Below, piece after piece: positions 50,845 to 62,447 of a DNA stretch of 64,000 bases. This DNA is from Clostridium paraputrificum (GTDB lineage: Bacteria > Bacillota > Clostridia > Clostridiales > Clostridiaceae). Numbering within the stretch: position 1 is the first letter of the stretch; every line of letters starts with the position of its first letter. Under the pieces are notes generated by a model that saw only the letters and a list, made by a program, of their open reading frames with translations, searched no databases and was not told where the DNA came from. The stretch covers positions 124,001-188,000 of the forward strand of contig NZ_UAWH01000018.1 of NCBI RefSeq assembly GCF_900447045.1, in the 5' to 3' direction. The position numbers and the translations under genes were made by a program.

Positions 50845-52701
50845 ATGAATAATAAAGAATTAGCTCAAAAGATTCTTGAGTTAAGTGGTGGAGAAAAAAA
50901 TATTACATATGTTACTCATTGTGCTACTAGATTAAGACTTGTAGTGAAATCTGAAGCAGAAGTAAATTTAAAAGCAATAGATAGTTTAGAAGGTGTTTTA
51001 AAAGCACAACATAGTGGTGGTCAATTACAAGTTGTAATTGGAGCTAAGGTAAACAAGATTTATGATGAATTCACTAAGCTTGGAAGCTTTACAAATAATA
51101 ATGAATCTGATATGCCAAAGGTAAAGAAAAATCCAGTCAATGCCTTTATTGAAACTATTTCAGGAATATTTACTCCAATACTTCCAGCACTAGTTGGATG
51201 TGGTATGATGAAGTGTTTATCATCACTAATGACATCAACAGGTATGGTAGATCCTTCTACAGGTTTTATTACAGTATTTAATATGATAGCTGACTGCGTA
51301 TTTTATTTTATGCCATTCTTCTTAGCTGTAAGTGCAGCAAGAAAATTTAAAACTAATGAATATTTAGCAATAGCTTTAGCAGGATGTTTATTACACCCAA
51401 CAATTTTAGATGCTGCAGGTAAAATTGCTGAAACTGGTATTGATAAAATAGACTTTTTAGGATTACCTATTTTATTAGTTAAGTATACTTCAACAGTAAT
51501 ACCAATAATTTTATCAGTATGGCTTTTAAGTTATGTTTATAAGTTTGTTGAAAAGATAGTTCCAGATTTACTTAAGGTATTACTTGTTCCAATGATAACT
51601 TTATTAATTATGGTTCCAGTTCAATTGATAGCAATAGGACCATTTGGTTCATATGTAGGTACATGGATAGCTGAAGGATTAAACATATTGTTTGCAAAAA
51701 GTGGAATTGTTGCAGGTGCTTTATTAGGATTCTTTAGACCTATACTTGTTATGTTTGGTATGCACTACTCAATTATGCCAATGCAAATTCAACAAGTTGC
51801 AGAAACAGGAGTTACTGTATTAACTGCAAGTGCTTTAGCAGCTAATCTTGCACAAGCAGGTGCAGCATTTGGGGTATTCTTAAAGACTAGAAATAAGACT
51901 ATGAAGGCAGCAGCAGGTTCAAGTTCTCTAACAGCTCTTTTTGGTATTACAGAACCAGCTATTTATGGTGTTACTTTAAGATATAAGAAACCTTTCTTTG
52001 CTGGATGTTTAGCAGCAGGTTTAGTAAGTGGATTCTTTGGATTAGTAAATGCAAATGCAAATGCTATTGCTCTTCCTGGTATTTTATCACTTTCAACTTA
52101 TAATGCTGATAGATATATTTACATCATAATTGGAGTTGTAGCAGCATTTGTGTTAGGATGTGTATTTACACTTATTGCAGGGGTTGACGATTTTGTAATG
52201 GGTGAAGATAAGAAAGTAGAAGCTAAAGAAGAAACTGTAGTTTCTAATGAAGGAATTATTGTAAAGAGCCCAGTTGAAGGGACAGTTAAAGATTTAGCAG
52301 AAGTTAATGATAATGTGTTTGCAGAAGGTTTAATGGGAAAAGGAATTGCAATTGAACCTAAGGTTGGTAAAGTTGTAGCTCCATTTGATGGGATAGTAGA
52401 AGCTATTTTTAAAACAAATCATGCTATTGGTTTAAAATCTAAGGATGGTGCAGAAGTTTTAATTCACATTGGATTAGATACTGTAAATTTAGAAGGTAAC
52501 CATTTTAAGAGTCATATAGAAAAAGGTCAAGCTATAAAAGCAGGAGACCTGTTAGTAGAATTTGATATAGATGCAATTAAGAAAGAAGGATATGATGTTA
52601 TAACTCCAGTTATAATAACAAACTCTGATAACTTTAAGGATGTTATGGCAGTAAAAAATGGTGAAGTAACAAATAAAGATGATTTATTAAATTTAATATA
52701 A
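50845..52701 (+). CDS. bglF: PTS beta-glucoside EIIBCA (BglF type)
   Basis: 618 aa from ATG 50845 (GGTGGAGAG upstream). EIIB at 1-90 with phospho-acceptor C26 (VTHCATRLR); EIIC at about 105-455 with ten or so TM helices, including FGMHYSIMPMQIQQ and FGITEPAIYGV; EIIA at about 475-610 with LIHIGLDTV (H541). It imports and phosphorylates aryl-beta-glucosides or cellobiose-like sugars and, in known systems, also phosphorylates the antiterminator PRDs. Confidence 0.92.
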   Translation: MNNKELAQKILELSGGEKNITYVTHCATRLRLVVKSEAEVNLKAIDSLEGVLKAQHSGGQLQVVIGAKVNKIYDEFTKLGSFTNNNESDMPKVKKNPVNAFIETISGIFTPILPALVGCGMMKCLSSLMTSTGMVDPSTGFITVFNMIADCVFYFMPFFLAVSAARKFKTNEYLAIALAGCLLHPTILDAAGKIAETGIDKIDFLGLPILLVKYTSTVIPIILSVWLLSYVYKFVEKIVPDLLKVLLVPMITLLIMVPVQLIAIGPFGSYVGTWIAEGLNILFAKSGIVAGALLGFFRPILVMFGMHYSIMPMQIQQVAETGVTVLTASALAANLAQAGAAFGVFLKTRNKTMKAAAGSSSLTALFGITEPAIYGVTLRYKKPFFAGCLAAGLVSGFFGLVNANANAIALPGILSLSTYNADRYIYIIIGVVAAFVLGCVFTLIAGVDDFVMGEDKKVEAKEETVVSNEGIIVKSPVEGTVKDLAEVNDNVFAEGLMGKGIAIEPKVGKVVAPFDGIVEAIFKTNHAIGLKSKDGAEVLIHIGLDTVNLEGNHFKSHIEKGQAIKAGDLLVEFDIDAIKKEGYDVITPVIITNSDNFKDVMAVKNGEVTNKDDLLNLI

Positions 52702-52717
52702 GTAGTAAAAGAGGTAG

Positions 52718-54178
<1,461 letters not shown>

Positions 54179-54181
54179 TAT

Positions 54182-55108
54182 ATGAAAATACTAAAGAGTA
54201 TTAGGAAAGTACCAGGGGGACTGCTTATAGTTCCCATGATACTTACCGCAATAATTAACACTTTCTTTCCTAATATCTTTCAAATAGGGAATCCAACTAC
54301 AGCACTTTTTACTAATAAAAGTACTATGGTTTTAATAGGTCTTATGCTATTTGCTTCTGGTACTCAATTTAGTATAAGAAATATAGTAGATGTTATAAAA
54401 AGAGCTGGATTATTATGTGTTGGAAAGTTGATAATATCATATATTATTGGACTATTAGTAATTAAAGTTTTTGGAATAGAAGGAGTCTTTGGAATATCAG
54501 CAGTTGCAATTATTGCTACAGTAACAAGCTGTAATCCAGGTTTATACCTAGCTTTAGTTAATGATTATGGAGATGAAATAGATGGAGCCGCTTTTGGATT
54601 TTTAAATCTAATAGTGGTACCTGCAGTTCCAATAATGATATTAAGTTCAGCTAATGGACAAGGAATAGATTTAAAAACAATAATAGCAAATCTATTTCCA
54701 TTTATATTAGGAATGATTTTAGGAAATTTAGATAGTGATTTTAAGAAACTTTATGCACCTGCTACAATAATACTACTACCTTTTATGGGAATATGTTTTG
54801 GTAGTAGCATAAATATTATGGTAGCTTTAAAATCAGGAGTATCAGGAATAGTTCTTACAGCATTATTCTATTTAGTATGTTTATTTCCTCTATTAATATT
54901 AGATAGAAAGGTTGGAAAACGCCCTGGTTATGCAGCTATTGCAATGTCATCTGTAGCAGGGTTATCTATTTCAGTACCATCTTTGGCTGCTGAGATGAGT
55001 AAAGTATATCTTCCTTCTATGGATGTTGCAATGTCTCAGATAGCACTAGCATCAATAATAACAAGTGTAATAACTCCTACAATAATTAAATATGTAATTA
55101 ATAAATAA
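54182..55108 (+). CDS. 2-keto-3-deoxygluconate permease family (KdgT-like)
   Basis: 308 aa, ten or so TM helices. It has KVPGGLLIVPMILTAIINTFFP, GLMLFASGTQFSIRN, TSCNPGLYLALVNDYGDE and AAIAMSSVAGLSISVPSLAAE, the marks of KDGT proteins. Known members import KDG by proton symport. Finding it at the end of a beta-glucoside PTS operon is unusual; it may carry another sugar acid here. Confidence 0.85.
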   Translation: MKILKSIRKVPGGLLIVPMILTAIINTFFPNIFQIGNPTTALFTNKSTMVLIGLMLFASGTQFSIRNIVDVIKRAGLLCVGKLIISYIIGLLVIKVFGIEGVFGISAVAIIATVTSCNPGLYLALVNDYGDEIDGAAFGFLNLIVVPAVPIMILSSANGQGIDLKTIIANLFPFILGMILGNLDSDFKKLYAPATIILLPFMGICFGSSINIMVALKSGVSGIVLTALFYLVCLFPLLILDRKVGKRPGYAAIAMSSVAGLSISVPSLAAEMSKVYLPSMDVAMSQIALASIITSVITPTIIKYVINK

Positions 55109-55140
55109 CAGATACCTTTATTGGGGTATCTGTTTTTTTA
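55107..55140 (+). terminator. Terminator of the bgl operon
   Basis: AACAGATACC/GGTATCTGTT with an 8-base loop and T7, overlapping the stop codon of the permease gene. Confidence 0.88.
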
Positions 55141-55529
55141 ATCGCAATATTAGCGTTATTCTTTTTTATAATTTCGGTAGAGATAGTATTACTACACTTT
55201 AAGAGGGAGGCAGAAGCAGAAATTTTGTTGCGTTTAATATTTTATCAATAAAGGCTAATACAGAAATAGTATTATTTAATAAATTATAATACTTGTAACT
55301 TTGTTGTTGGAATATAACACAAGGGTTTAGAGATAAATATATAAATATGGTAAAATAAAACAAAAAAACTTTGTTTAGTTGTTACCAAATATGAGTGAAG
55401 AAAACTAGACAAACTATATAACTAATAGTGATATAGTAGCAGAAGTTAAATTAACTTATATTACATATGAATAATAGAAACTTATATTTATGATAAGAAG
55501 AAAAAAATTATATGGGAGGATATTTTTTT
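55141..55529. other. Intergenic stretch without recognised features
   Basis: About 390 bases, AT-rich, with stops in all frames I read. No clear promoter, hairpin or repeat seen beyond the GGGAGG ribosome-binding site of the next gene. Confidence 0.5.
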
Positions 55530-55901
55530 ATGGATAAAGAGATGTGGAGGTTTTTCAGAAGGCTTTTTATTTTTATATTTTTGATATTATCTATATTAAT
55601 AATTTTTAATAAAACTCATTTAAAGACATTAAAAAGTGAAACAAATAACCAAGTTATAATTTACTATAAAGATGCCTTTTTGTTTGGATCAACAGGAATA
55701 AAAGTATACTATAAAAAGGATTCTATGATATTTGAAAAGAAGCTTTTTTCTACAAGTCTAGAAAATGATGGCGCACATCCTACTGAAGATTCAGTACGAT
55801 ATTCTTGGAAGGATAACGTCTGTTCAATTTCATTAATTAGCTCAGAAGGTAAATCTAAGTATTATCAGATAATCTTTGATGATGAAGTTACTTATAGATA
55901 A
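55530..55901 (+). CDS. Small membrane-anchored protein, unknown (123 aa)
   Basis: ATG 55530 is placed 10 bases after GGGAGG; the ATG at 55512 is part of that site. N-terminal basic residues and one TM helix (about 9-27), then a predicted extracellular beta-rich domain with KVYYKKDSMIFEKKLF and KSKYYQIIFDDEV. Not recognised. Host gene lying alone between operons. Confidence 0.6.
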   Translation: MDKEMWRFFRRLFIFIFLILSILIIFNKTHLKTLKSETNNQVIIYYKDAFLFGSTGIKVYYKKDSMIFEKKLFSTSLENDGAHPTEDSVRYSWKDNVCSISLISSEGKSKYYQIIFDDEVTYR

Positions 55902-56157
55902 TAATTAACAAAAAGTAAATATAATTCTACCATATAGTTATTAAGTAAGTATATTTTCTTTGTCATTATTTGAAGGAATACTTACCCCTAGTGACCATAT
56001 CTTTTTAGGTTCATTATTTTCTTTATTAAGTTTAGTGTAAAATTATTTATATTTTTAAATATTCAGAAAAATATTATGCGTAGTATAAGAAAATATTGTC
56101 TATATTTACAGCATAAGTTATGGGTTGTATAATTTTGTATATAAGGGGGATGGTGTT

Positions 56158-58251
56158 ATGGGTAATGATATAAGAGAATATAATAGTGATTTTATGATAG
56201 AGGAAGAGCTAATAAGCCAATCAATAGATTTTCAAAATATATTTGATAATTTAAAGTGTGGTATTTATATAAAAAGAATAGATGGAAAATTAGTATATTT
56301 AAATAGATTCTTAAAAGAGTTACTTAAAGATAGCAATTTACATGAAGCTAGAAAAATACATAAGGAGATAATAAAAGAAGAAGATTTGAAGGTTATTCAT
56401 AATGATGAGAATATAAGACGTGAATTTACAATAATTAAAAATGGCAAAGAGATGCAAATGAGCATTGTTAAAAATAGTTTAAAAGATAAGGAAAAGAATA
56501 TAATTGGAATCATAGGGGTATTCCAATTATTGCCTATGGAGATGAATATTAGGCGAGAAATTGTAAAAATGATTAATAGTAATGAACTAGATACCAATTA
56601 TTTTTCAAACAAGCTCAACTTAAAAAATTCTCTTAACTTTATAGCTTCAAGAATCCAGAATTATATAGATTGTATAGGTATTAATATATGGCTGTATAAT
56701 TCTAAAGAAAATCGTATGGAGATGTATGCTAAAGCTGGAGATATTAAGGGTGTAGACTCTATGAAGTTTAATGATGAAGTTTTTAAATATGAAGATTTAA
56801 ATCTTTTAGATGATGGGCTTCTTAATAAAAAGGATAAGGAGTATTTAGAAAGAAGAACGGGAGTAAAAATAAGTGGTAGTCAATTTGCTATGTATAAAAT
56901 TATCTTAAGAAATAAGATAATAGGTATTTTATGTGTGAAATTTAAGGAGAAGGATAGTTTAATGAACATTCAACATGATTATTTAAAATCTATTTGTTCA
57001 GAAATAGCTATCATATATAAAAGTTATGAGATTAATGGGAATATAATAAATGAAAGTAAAGAAAGGTTTTATATAGAGGAAGAATTAGAGGGCTATATAG
57101 AAGCGTCAACAGATCTAATAGCTATTCTTAATAGGAAGGGGAATTTTAAGAAGGTTAACAAAGAATGGACTAGTGTCTTAGGATGGAGTAGTGATGAACT
57201 TTTACAAATGAACTTTTATGATTTAATTGATTCAGATAGTCCAGATAGATTTCAATTGTATAACAGTAATATAGGGGATAATGGTAAGTCATATAGCTTT
57301 ACTGATAGATATTTAGCAAAAGATAATTCTTATAAATATTTAAATGTAAGAAGTAAGTATATTGAGAATATGGAAGAATACATTATTATTGCCAAGGATA
57401 TTACAGAGAATGTGACCATAAAAAACAAGTTAAGAGAAATGGAAAAAGAAATTGAAATTGAAAATATGAAAAATGACTTTTTTGCTAATATATCACATGA
57501 GCTTAAAACACCTATAAATATAATTCTTGGCAGTAGTCAATTAATGGAGTTAAACCATAAAAATAATAATATAGAAGAGGAGAAACTTAGAAATTATATT
57601 AATATAACAAAGCAAAACTCATATAGGTTACTAAAATTGGTAGGTAATTTTTTGGATATAAGTAAAATAGAGGCGGGATTTTATAAAATAGATCCTATAA
57701 ATATAAATATAGTTAGTGTTGTAGAGGAAATAGCTCAATCTGTTGAACCCTATATGGCATCAAAAAAAATAGAATTTGTATTTGATACACAAACAGAAGA
57801 AGAAATAGTGGCTTGTGATCCTGATAAAATTGAGAGAATAGTATTAAATTTATTATCTAATGCTATAAAATATACTGATGAAAGTGGAAATATATTAATT
57901 AATATAATGTCAAAGGAAAGTGTAGTTGAAATATCAGTAGAGGACACGGGAACAGGAATTCCTAAGGATAGAGTTAGGAGTATATTTAATAGGTTTGAAC
58001 AAGTTGAGGGAACACTTGTTAAGAAAAGAGAAGGGTGTGGAATTGGTCTTGCTCTTGCTAAGAGTTTAGTAGAAATGCATGGTGGAGAAATATGGGTTGA
58101 AAGTGAAGAGGGAGTAGGAAGTAGGTTTATTTTTACTATTCCTAAAAACTTAGTTAAGGATAAAAAGGAAAAGGTAAGAAATATTTTAGATAACTCAAGT
58201 AGAGTAGAAAAGTGTAGAATAGAGTTTTCAGATATATATAATGTTGAATAA
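56158..58251 (+). CDS. Orphan cytosolic sensor histidine kinase (PAS-GAF-PAS-HisKA-HATPase)
   Basis: 697 aa from ATG 56158 (AAGGGGGA 8 bases before); the upstream TTG 56125 is less likely. PAS-like domain at about 30-130 (CGIYIKRIDGKLVYLNRF), GAF-like at about 145-295, PAS at about 310-420 (DLIAILNRKGNFKKVNKEW), HisKA with phospho-acceptor H447 (ISHELKTP), HATPase with N box LNLLSNAIKYTDE, DTGTGIP and GCGIGLALAK. No TM segment and no response regulator beside it; in clostridia many such orphan kinases act on Spo0A, which is only a possibility here. Confidence 0.85.
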   Translation: MGNDIREYNSDFMIEEELISQSIDFQNIFDNLKCGIYIKRIDGKLVYLNRFLKELLKDSNLHEARKIHKEIIKEEDLKVIHNDENIRREFTIIKNGKEMQMSIVKNSLKDKEKNIIGIIGVFQLLPMEMNIRREIVKMINSNELDTNYFSNKLNLKNSLNFIASRIQNYIDCIGINIWLYNSKENRMEMYAKAGDIKGVDSMKFNDEVFKYEDLNLLDDGLLNKKDKEYLERRTGVKISGSQFAMYKIILRNKIIGILCVKFKEKDSLMNIQHDYLKSICSEIAIIYKSYEINGNIINESKERFYIEEELEGYIEASTDLIAILNRKGNFKKVNKEWTSVLGWSSDELLQMNFYDLIDSDSPDRFQLYNSNIGDNGKSYSFTDRYLAKDNSYKYLNVRSKYIENMEEYIIIAKDITENVTIKNKLREMEKEIEIENMKNDFFANISHELKTPINIILGSSQLMELNHKNNNIEEEKLRNYINITKQNSYRLLKLVGNFLDISKIEAGFYKIDPININIVSVVEEIAQSVEPYMASKKIEFVFDTQTEEEIVACDPDKIERIVLNLLSNAIKYTDESGNILINIMSKESVVEISVEDTGTGIPKDRVRSIFNRFEQVEGTLVKKREGCGIGLALAKSLVEMHGGEIWVESEEGVGSRFIFTIPKNLVKDKKEKVRNILDNSSRVEKCRIEFSDIYNVE

Positions 58252-58265
58252 ATATATTATTAATA

Positions 58266-58292
58266 GGCTGCTTAAGTACTAGTTAAGCAGCC
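58266..58292. terminator. Bidirectional terminator between kinase and AraC gene
   Basis: GGCTGCTTAA/TTAAGCAGCC, perfect 10-bp stem between convergent genes. Confidence 0.75.
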
Positions 58293-58300
58293 TTGCTATA

Positions 58301-59305
58301 TTAAGTTTTTATCTTTCTAAATTCCAAGGGAGTTTTTCCGTGAACTTTTTTGAACATCTTTATAAAGTTTCCACTATAGTTATATCCAACTAATTTAGCT
58401 ATTTCATCTATACTTAATTGAGTAGTAGATAGTAGGTTTTCTGCAATAGTCATTCTTATAGAAGTGGTATATTGGCTAATGGACATATGATATTTAGCAG
58501 AAAAACCTGCCTTTAATTTTTGTTCATTTAGAAAAACCATCTTACTTAAGCTTTTTATAGTAGGGGGATTGCATGCCTCCTTAGTTAAAATCTCATGAGC
58601 TTTTTGTATTGCATTTGCATCTGAAGCTGTTAATGTTACATATCTATCTTTTCCTATTTTTATTTCTCCATAATTTAATTGATTGGTAAAAACATTTTTA
58701 GAAGAGGACTTTATTTCTTTATTAATTAAAGCTATACATTCTAGAATCTTACTTTCTAAATATAGTAGACTAAGTTCATTAATTTCTGCTAAGCTTCTTA
58801 AGTTTTGTATAATTGTAGCTATTTCAAGAGGAAGATAGTGATAAGTATAGTTTATGATAAAACTATCAAAACTCATTGTATTTGGAAAGTTTGGATTAAT
58901 AATTTCATCAAAATACTTTTTATATATAGTTATTTCTGCTCCGTGGAAGTGCTGACCTTTCTTCCATGCCTGTTTTCCCTTTAAACCTCTCTCTGCCACA
59001 AAGAAGGAAGAGGGAGAAAAAGAGGAAAGGGGGCTATCTTCAATTTGAAAATTAGTTTCACCTTTATATACTGTTCCAAAACGTATTAGCTCTTCTTCAT
59101 GGTTAAAGGAAAGTGAAAAGTTAGAGGGAATTGTATAATCTCCAATTCCAAAATCATAATATCCCTCCCTTGAATATTTAATAAAAAAACCAAGTTCTGG
59201 TTTTTCTTTATTTTTGTATATGGTGTAATCTCCCATAGGATATGGAGTAAAAGTAATATATTCTAAAACTTTATTTTGAAATTCTTTCGTTGTTTTGCAA
59301 ATCAT
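58301..59305 (-). CDS. AraC-family regulator (PchR-like, siderophore responsive)
   Basis: 334 aa. A long N-terminal sensor region (GYYDFGIGDYTIP, GKQAWKKGQHFHGAEITI) as in PchR-type regulators, then a C-terminal double HTH (IKSLSKMVFLNEQKLKAGFSAKY; IDEIAKLVGYNYSGNFIKMFKKVHGKTPLEFR). Members activate iron-siderophore uptake when the siderophore is bound. Divergent from the substrate-binding protein gene, which it likely controls. Confidence 0.85.
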   Translation of the reverse strand: MICKTTKEFQNKVLEYITFTPYPMGDYTIYKNKEKPELGFFIKYSREGYYDFGIGDYTIPSNFSLSFNHEEELIRFGTVYKGETNFQIEDSPLSSFSPSSFFVAERGLKGKQAWKKGQHFHGAEITIYKKYFDEIINPNFPNTMSFDSFIINYTYHYLPLEIATIIQNLRSLAEINELSLLYLESKILECIALINKEIKSSSKNVFTNQLNYGEIKIGKDRYVTLTASDANAIQKAHEILTKEACNPPTIKSLSKMVFLNEQKLKAGFSAKYHMSISQYTTSIRMTIAENLLSTTQLSIDEIAKLVGYNYSGNFIKMFKKVHGKTPLEFRKIKT

Positions 59306-59425
59306 AGCTTATTCCTTTGTTAAAATATTTATTTAGCTCTTGGTTATAATATTGTTAAGAGCTTAGATTATTATAGCAGAAAATAATCATATTGGATGAT
59401 AAAATTATTAAATTAGGTGAAGAGA

Positions 59426-59454
59426 TTGAAATGAGAATCAATCTCACATACAAT
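59426..59454 (+). promoter_or_regulatory. Promoter of siderophore operon with operator in the spacer
   Basis: TTGAAA (59426-59431), 17 bases, TACAAT (59449-59454). The spacer contains TGAGAATCAATCTCA (59432-59446), a dyad that could bind Fur or the AraC protein. Larger dyad GAGATT/AATCTC also spans it. Confidence 0.65.
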
Positions 59455-59508
59455 TAGACCAGTAAAATAAAGATAGAATTTAGTTATAGATTAATACGGA
59501 GGTATGAT

Positions 59509-60459
59509 ATGAAGAAGAATATATTAAAGACATTAGTTGTTTCATGTTTAGCTGCTATGATGTTAGTAGGATGTGGAACTAATGGTGGGTCAAATAATGA
59601 TAAATCATCAGAAAAGAAGATTACTGTTACTGATGTAAGAGGGGAAGTTGAAATACCTGCAAACCCTGAAAGAATAGTAGATTTAAGTGGAAATAGTGAT
59701 ATATTATCAATCTTAGGATATAAGGTTGTAGGAACTGCAAATAGTGATGCTTATGATTACACTAAGTTCCCTACATATTTAGAAGAAACTTTAAAGGGAG
59801 CAGAAATTCTAGGTTATAGCATGCAAGATACTATGGATGTAGAAGCAGTTATGAACTTAAATCCAGATTTAATTGTTATATCAACAGTTCAAGAAAAGAT
59901 GTATGATCAATTAAGTGAAATTGCTCCAACAGTTATGATTCAATTAGAAGCATTAAACTGGAAAGATGATGTTAAGGCTTTTGCAAAGGTATTTAATAAA
60001 GAAGATGTTGCTAATAAGTGGTTAGCAGATTATGAAGCAAAGGCTAAGGAAGCTGGAGATAAGATTAAAGCAGAATATGGTGAAAATACAACTTATCTTT
60101 CATTCTTAGCAAGTGGAGGACAATTCTTTATCTTTGATGGAGCAGGATTTGGTAGCGTATTATATGAAGATATGGGGCTAGCTAAACCTGAAGGAATGCC
60201 AGAACAAAGTGATATTAGTTTACCAGTTGTAACTTATGAAGGGTTAGCTTCAATTAAATCAGATTATATCTTCTTAATTTCAACACCAGAGGATTTAAAG
60301 CAACTTGAAAGTAATGCTATATGGAATAGCTTACCTGCAGTAAAAGAAGGTAAGGTTGTAGTATTAGAATCATCACCTTACTTTAACCAAGGATATAGCT
60401 CAATAGGTAGACAATTATTAGTAGATGAAATAGGTGAAATGTTAAATGGAACAAAGTAA
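59509..60459 (+). CDS. Siderophore ABC transporter substrate-binding lipoprotein
   Basis: 316 aa. Signal peptide with lipobox LVGC (C22), then the FecB/FhuD fold: TVTDVRGEVEIPANPERIVDL, DLIVISTVQEKMYDQLSEIAPTV, and a C-terminal LPAVKEGKVVVLE. It binds ferric siderophore outside the membrane and delivers it to the two permeases. Its end overlaps the permease gene start by 14 bases. Confidence 0.9.
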   Translation: MKKNILKTLVVSCLAAMMLVGCGTNGGSNNDKSSEKKITVTDVRGEVEIPANPERIVDLSGNSDILSILGYKVVGTANSDAYDYTKFPTYLEETLKGAEILGYSMQDTMDVEAVMNLNPDLIVISTVQEKMYDQLSEIAPTVMIQLEALNWKDDVKAFAKVFNKEDVANKWLADYEAKAKEAGDKIKAEYGENTTYLSFLASGGQFFIFDGAGFGSVLYEDMGLAKPEGMPEQSDISLPVVTYEGLASIKSDYIFLISTPEDLKQLESNAIWNSLPAVKEGKVVVLESSPYFNQGYSSIGRQLLVDEIGEMLNGTK

Positions 60460-61438
60460 GAAACATACAACAATTTTTGTAATTGGTAGTTTGTTACTTT
60501 TAATAGGAGGACTGATTCTGGCTATAAGGCTAGGATCCGTCCATATTAATTTTTCAGACATTTGGAATAGTATCTTTAATTATAGTGAAACATTAGAGCT
60601 TATGCTTATTAGGGATGTACGAATTCCAAGAGCACTTTCTGTATTATTAACAGGAGGTATTTTAGGAGTAACAGGTGCCATGATTCAAGGCGTTACTAGA
60701 AATCCAATAGCTGAACCATCTATATTAGGTGTAAGCCAAGGGGCAACCTTAGTAATAGCTATTTTTTATGCAATGGGTATTGCTATAAATACTCAAAATG
60801 TAATGATAGCTTCTTTTATAGGAGCGTTAATAACAGGAATTATAGTTTTAGGATTTATATCTAAGAAAGCAAATAATAATTCTATTGCAAAGATACTTTT
60901 AGCAGGAACAGCTATGAGTACATTTTTTCTTTCATTAACAACAGTAATAGGATTATTATCAAATCAATCTCAAATGATAGGTTTTTGGGTATCAGGAGGC
61001 TTTAGAAATGCTAGCTGGTCTGATTTTAAACTTGTATTTATTGTAGGAATAATTGGACTTATTATAGCAATTTTATTATCACCTAAAATAAATATTTTAA
61101 ATCTTGGGGACGATGTTGCCATAGGTCTTGGTGAAAGTCCTGAAAAGATAAGATTTTTAACTCTTATGGTTATGATACCAATGTGTGCAGCAGCAGTTGC
61201 AGTAGGGAAAAATATAGCCTTTGTTGGACTTATAGTTCCCCAAATAGTTAGAAAGTTACTTGGTGAAGATTATAGAAGAAACATACCTTGTGCTTTTTTA
61301 CTAGGAGCAGTTCTTTTAACTTATGCAGATATTGCAGCAAGAATGTTATTTGCTCCTTATGAAACTCCAATTGGTGTGTTTACAGCCTTAATAGGAATAC
61401 CATTCTTTATATCAGTAGCTAGAAAGGAGAGAGGATAA
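60446..61438 (+). CDS. FecCD-family iron-siderophore permease 1
   Basis: 330 aa, about nine TM helices, with RDVRIPRALSVLLTGGILGVTGAMIQGVTRNPIAEPSILGVSQGA-type FecCD start (positions about 52-95), LNLGDDVAIGLG, and VGKNIAFVGLIVPQIVRKLLG. One half of the transmembrane channel; partner of the next gene. Ends overlapping the next ATG by one base. Confidence 0.92.
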   Translation: MEQSKKHTTIFVIGSLLLLIGGLILAIRLGSVHINFSDIWNSIFNYSETLELMLIRDVRIPRALSVLLTGGILGVTGAMIQGVTRNPIAEPSILGVSQGATLVIAIFYAMGIAINTQNVMIASFIGALITGIIVLGFISKKANNNSIAKILLAGTAMSTFFLSLTTVIGLLSNQSQMIGFWVSGGFRNASWSDFKLVFIVGIIGLIIAILLSPKINILNLGDDVAIGLGESPEKIRFLTLMVMIPMCAAAVAVGKNIAFVGLIVPQIVRKLLGEDYRRNIPCAFLLGAVLLTYADIAARMLFAPYETPIGVFTALIGIPFFISVARKERG

Positions 61439-62445
61439 TGAAGAAAAAAAGATTTAAAATTGCTTTAATAGTTTTACTAGCTTTATTAGTTCTCTCTTTT
61501 GTAGTTACCTTATGTTGGGGAACTTATAAGGTTTCTGTAGGAGAAGTCATAAATACCTTACTTGGTAATGGTACAAGACTTCAAAATACAGCAATATTAA
61601 ATATTAGGTTACCTAGACTTTTAGTTGGTGCATTTGTAGCAATTGCCCTATCAACAGCAGGAGCAATTCTTCAAACTATAACTAAAAATGATTTGGCAGA
61701 TACAGGAATAATAGGTATAAATGCTGGTGCAGCAGTAGCAGCAGTTTTATTTATTACATATCAAACATCTAATTATTATAGTGAGCTTGGGCAACTTTCA
61801 ATTTTTGTATTGCCACTTATGGCTATTATAGGTGCAGCATTAACTTCATTTGTAATATACATGCTATCTAGTAGACATGGAATAAGGCCTAAAAGACTTT
61901 TATTAATAGGTATAGGACTAAATGCAGGATTAAATGCCTTTATAACCTTCTTCACTTTTAGAGGAGGAGTTGGAGATTATAATAGAGTATTAGTATGGAC
62001 ATCAGGAAGCCTTTGGGGATCAGGATGGAGCTATGCTAAAGTAATTATTCCAATAGTTACACTTATGTTTGGGGTAGTTATGTTAAATCATAAGAAACTA
62101 GATGTTTTAAATCTTTCTGATGAACTTGCCTTATCTTTAGGGCTAAATTTAGAAAGGGAAAGAAAGAAGTTCTTAAGCTATGCAGTTATATTAGCAGGTA
62201 CAGCAACAGCTTTTGCAGGAAATATTGGATTTTTAGGACTTATATCTCCTCATATAGCTAAAAAGTTAGTTGGTCCATATCATAAGAACTTTGTTGTAAT
62301 ATCAGCAATGATTAGCGTAATAATAGTTCTTCTTGCGGATTCAGTTTCAAGAAATCTATTTTCTCCAATAGAAATTCCAGTGGGAATTACAGTGTCTATA
62401 TTTGGAGTACCATATTTTATTTATTTAATGATGAAGGAGAAATAA
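61438..62445 (+). CDS. FecCD-family iron-siderophore permease 2
   Basis: 335 aa, same fold as its neighbour: ILNIRLPRLLVGAFVAIALSTAGAILQ, LNLSDELALSLGLN and GNIGFLGLISPHIAKKLVG, the cytosolic loop that docks the ATPase. It completes the heterodimeric channel. Confidence 0.92.
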   Translation: MKKKRFKIALIVLLALLVLSFVVTLCWGTYKVSVGEVINTLLGNGTRLQNTAILNIRLPRLLVGAFVAIALSTAGAILQTITKNDLADTGIIGINAGAAVAAVLFITYQTSNYYSELGQLSIFVLPLMAIIGAALTSFVIYMLSSRHGIRPKRLLLIGIGLNAGLNAFITFFTFRGGVGDYNRVLVWTSGSLWGSGWSYAKVIIPIVTLMFGVVMLNHKKLDVLNLSDELALSLGLNLERERKKFLSYAVILAGTATAFAGNIGFLGLISPHIAKKLVGPYHKNFVVISAMISVIIVLLADSVSRNLFSPIEIPVGITVSIFGVPYFIYLMMKEK

Positions 62446-62447
62446 TT

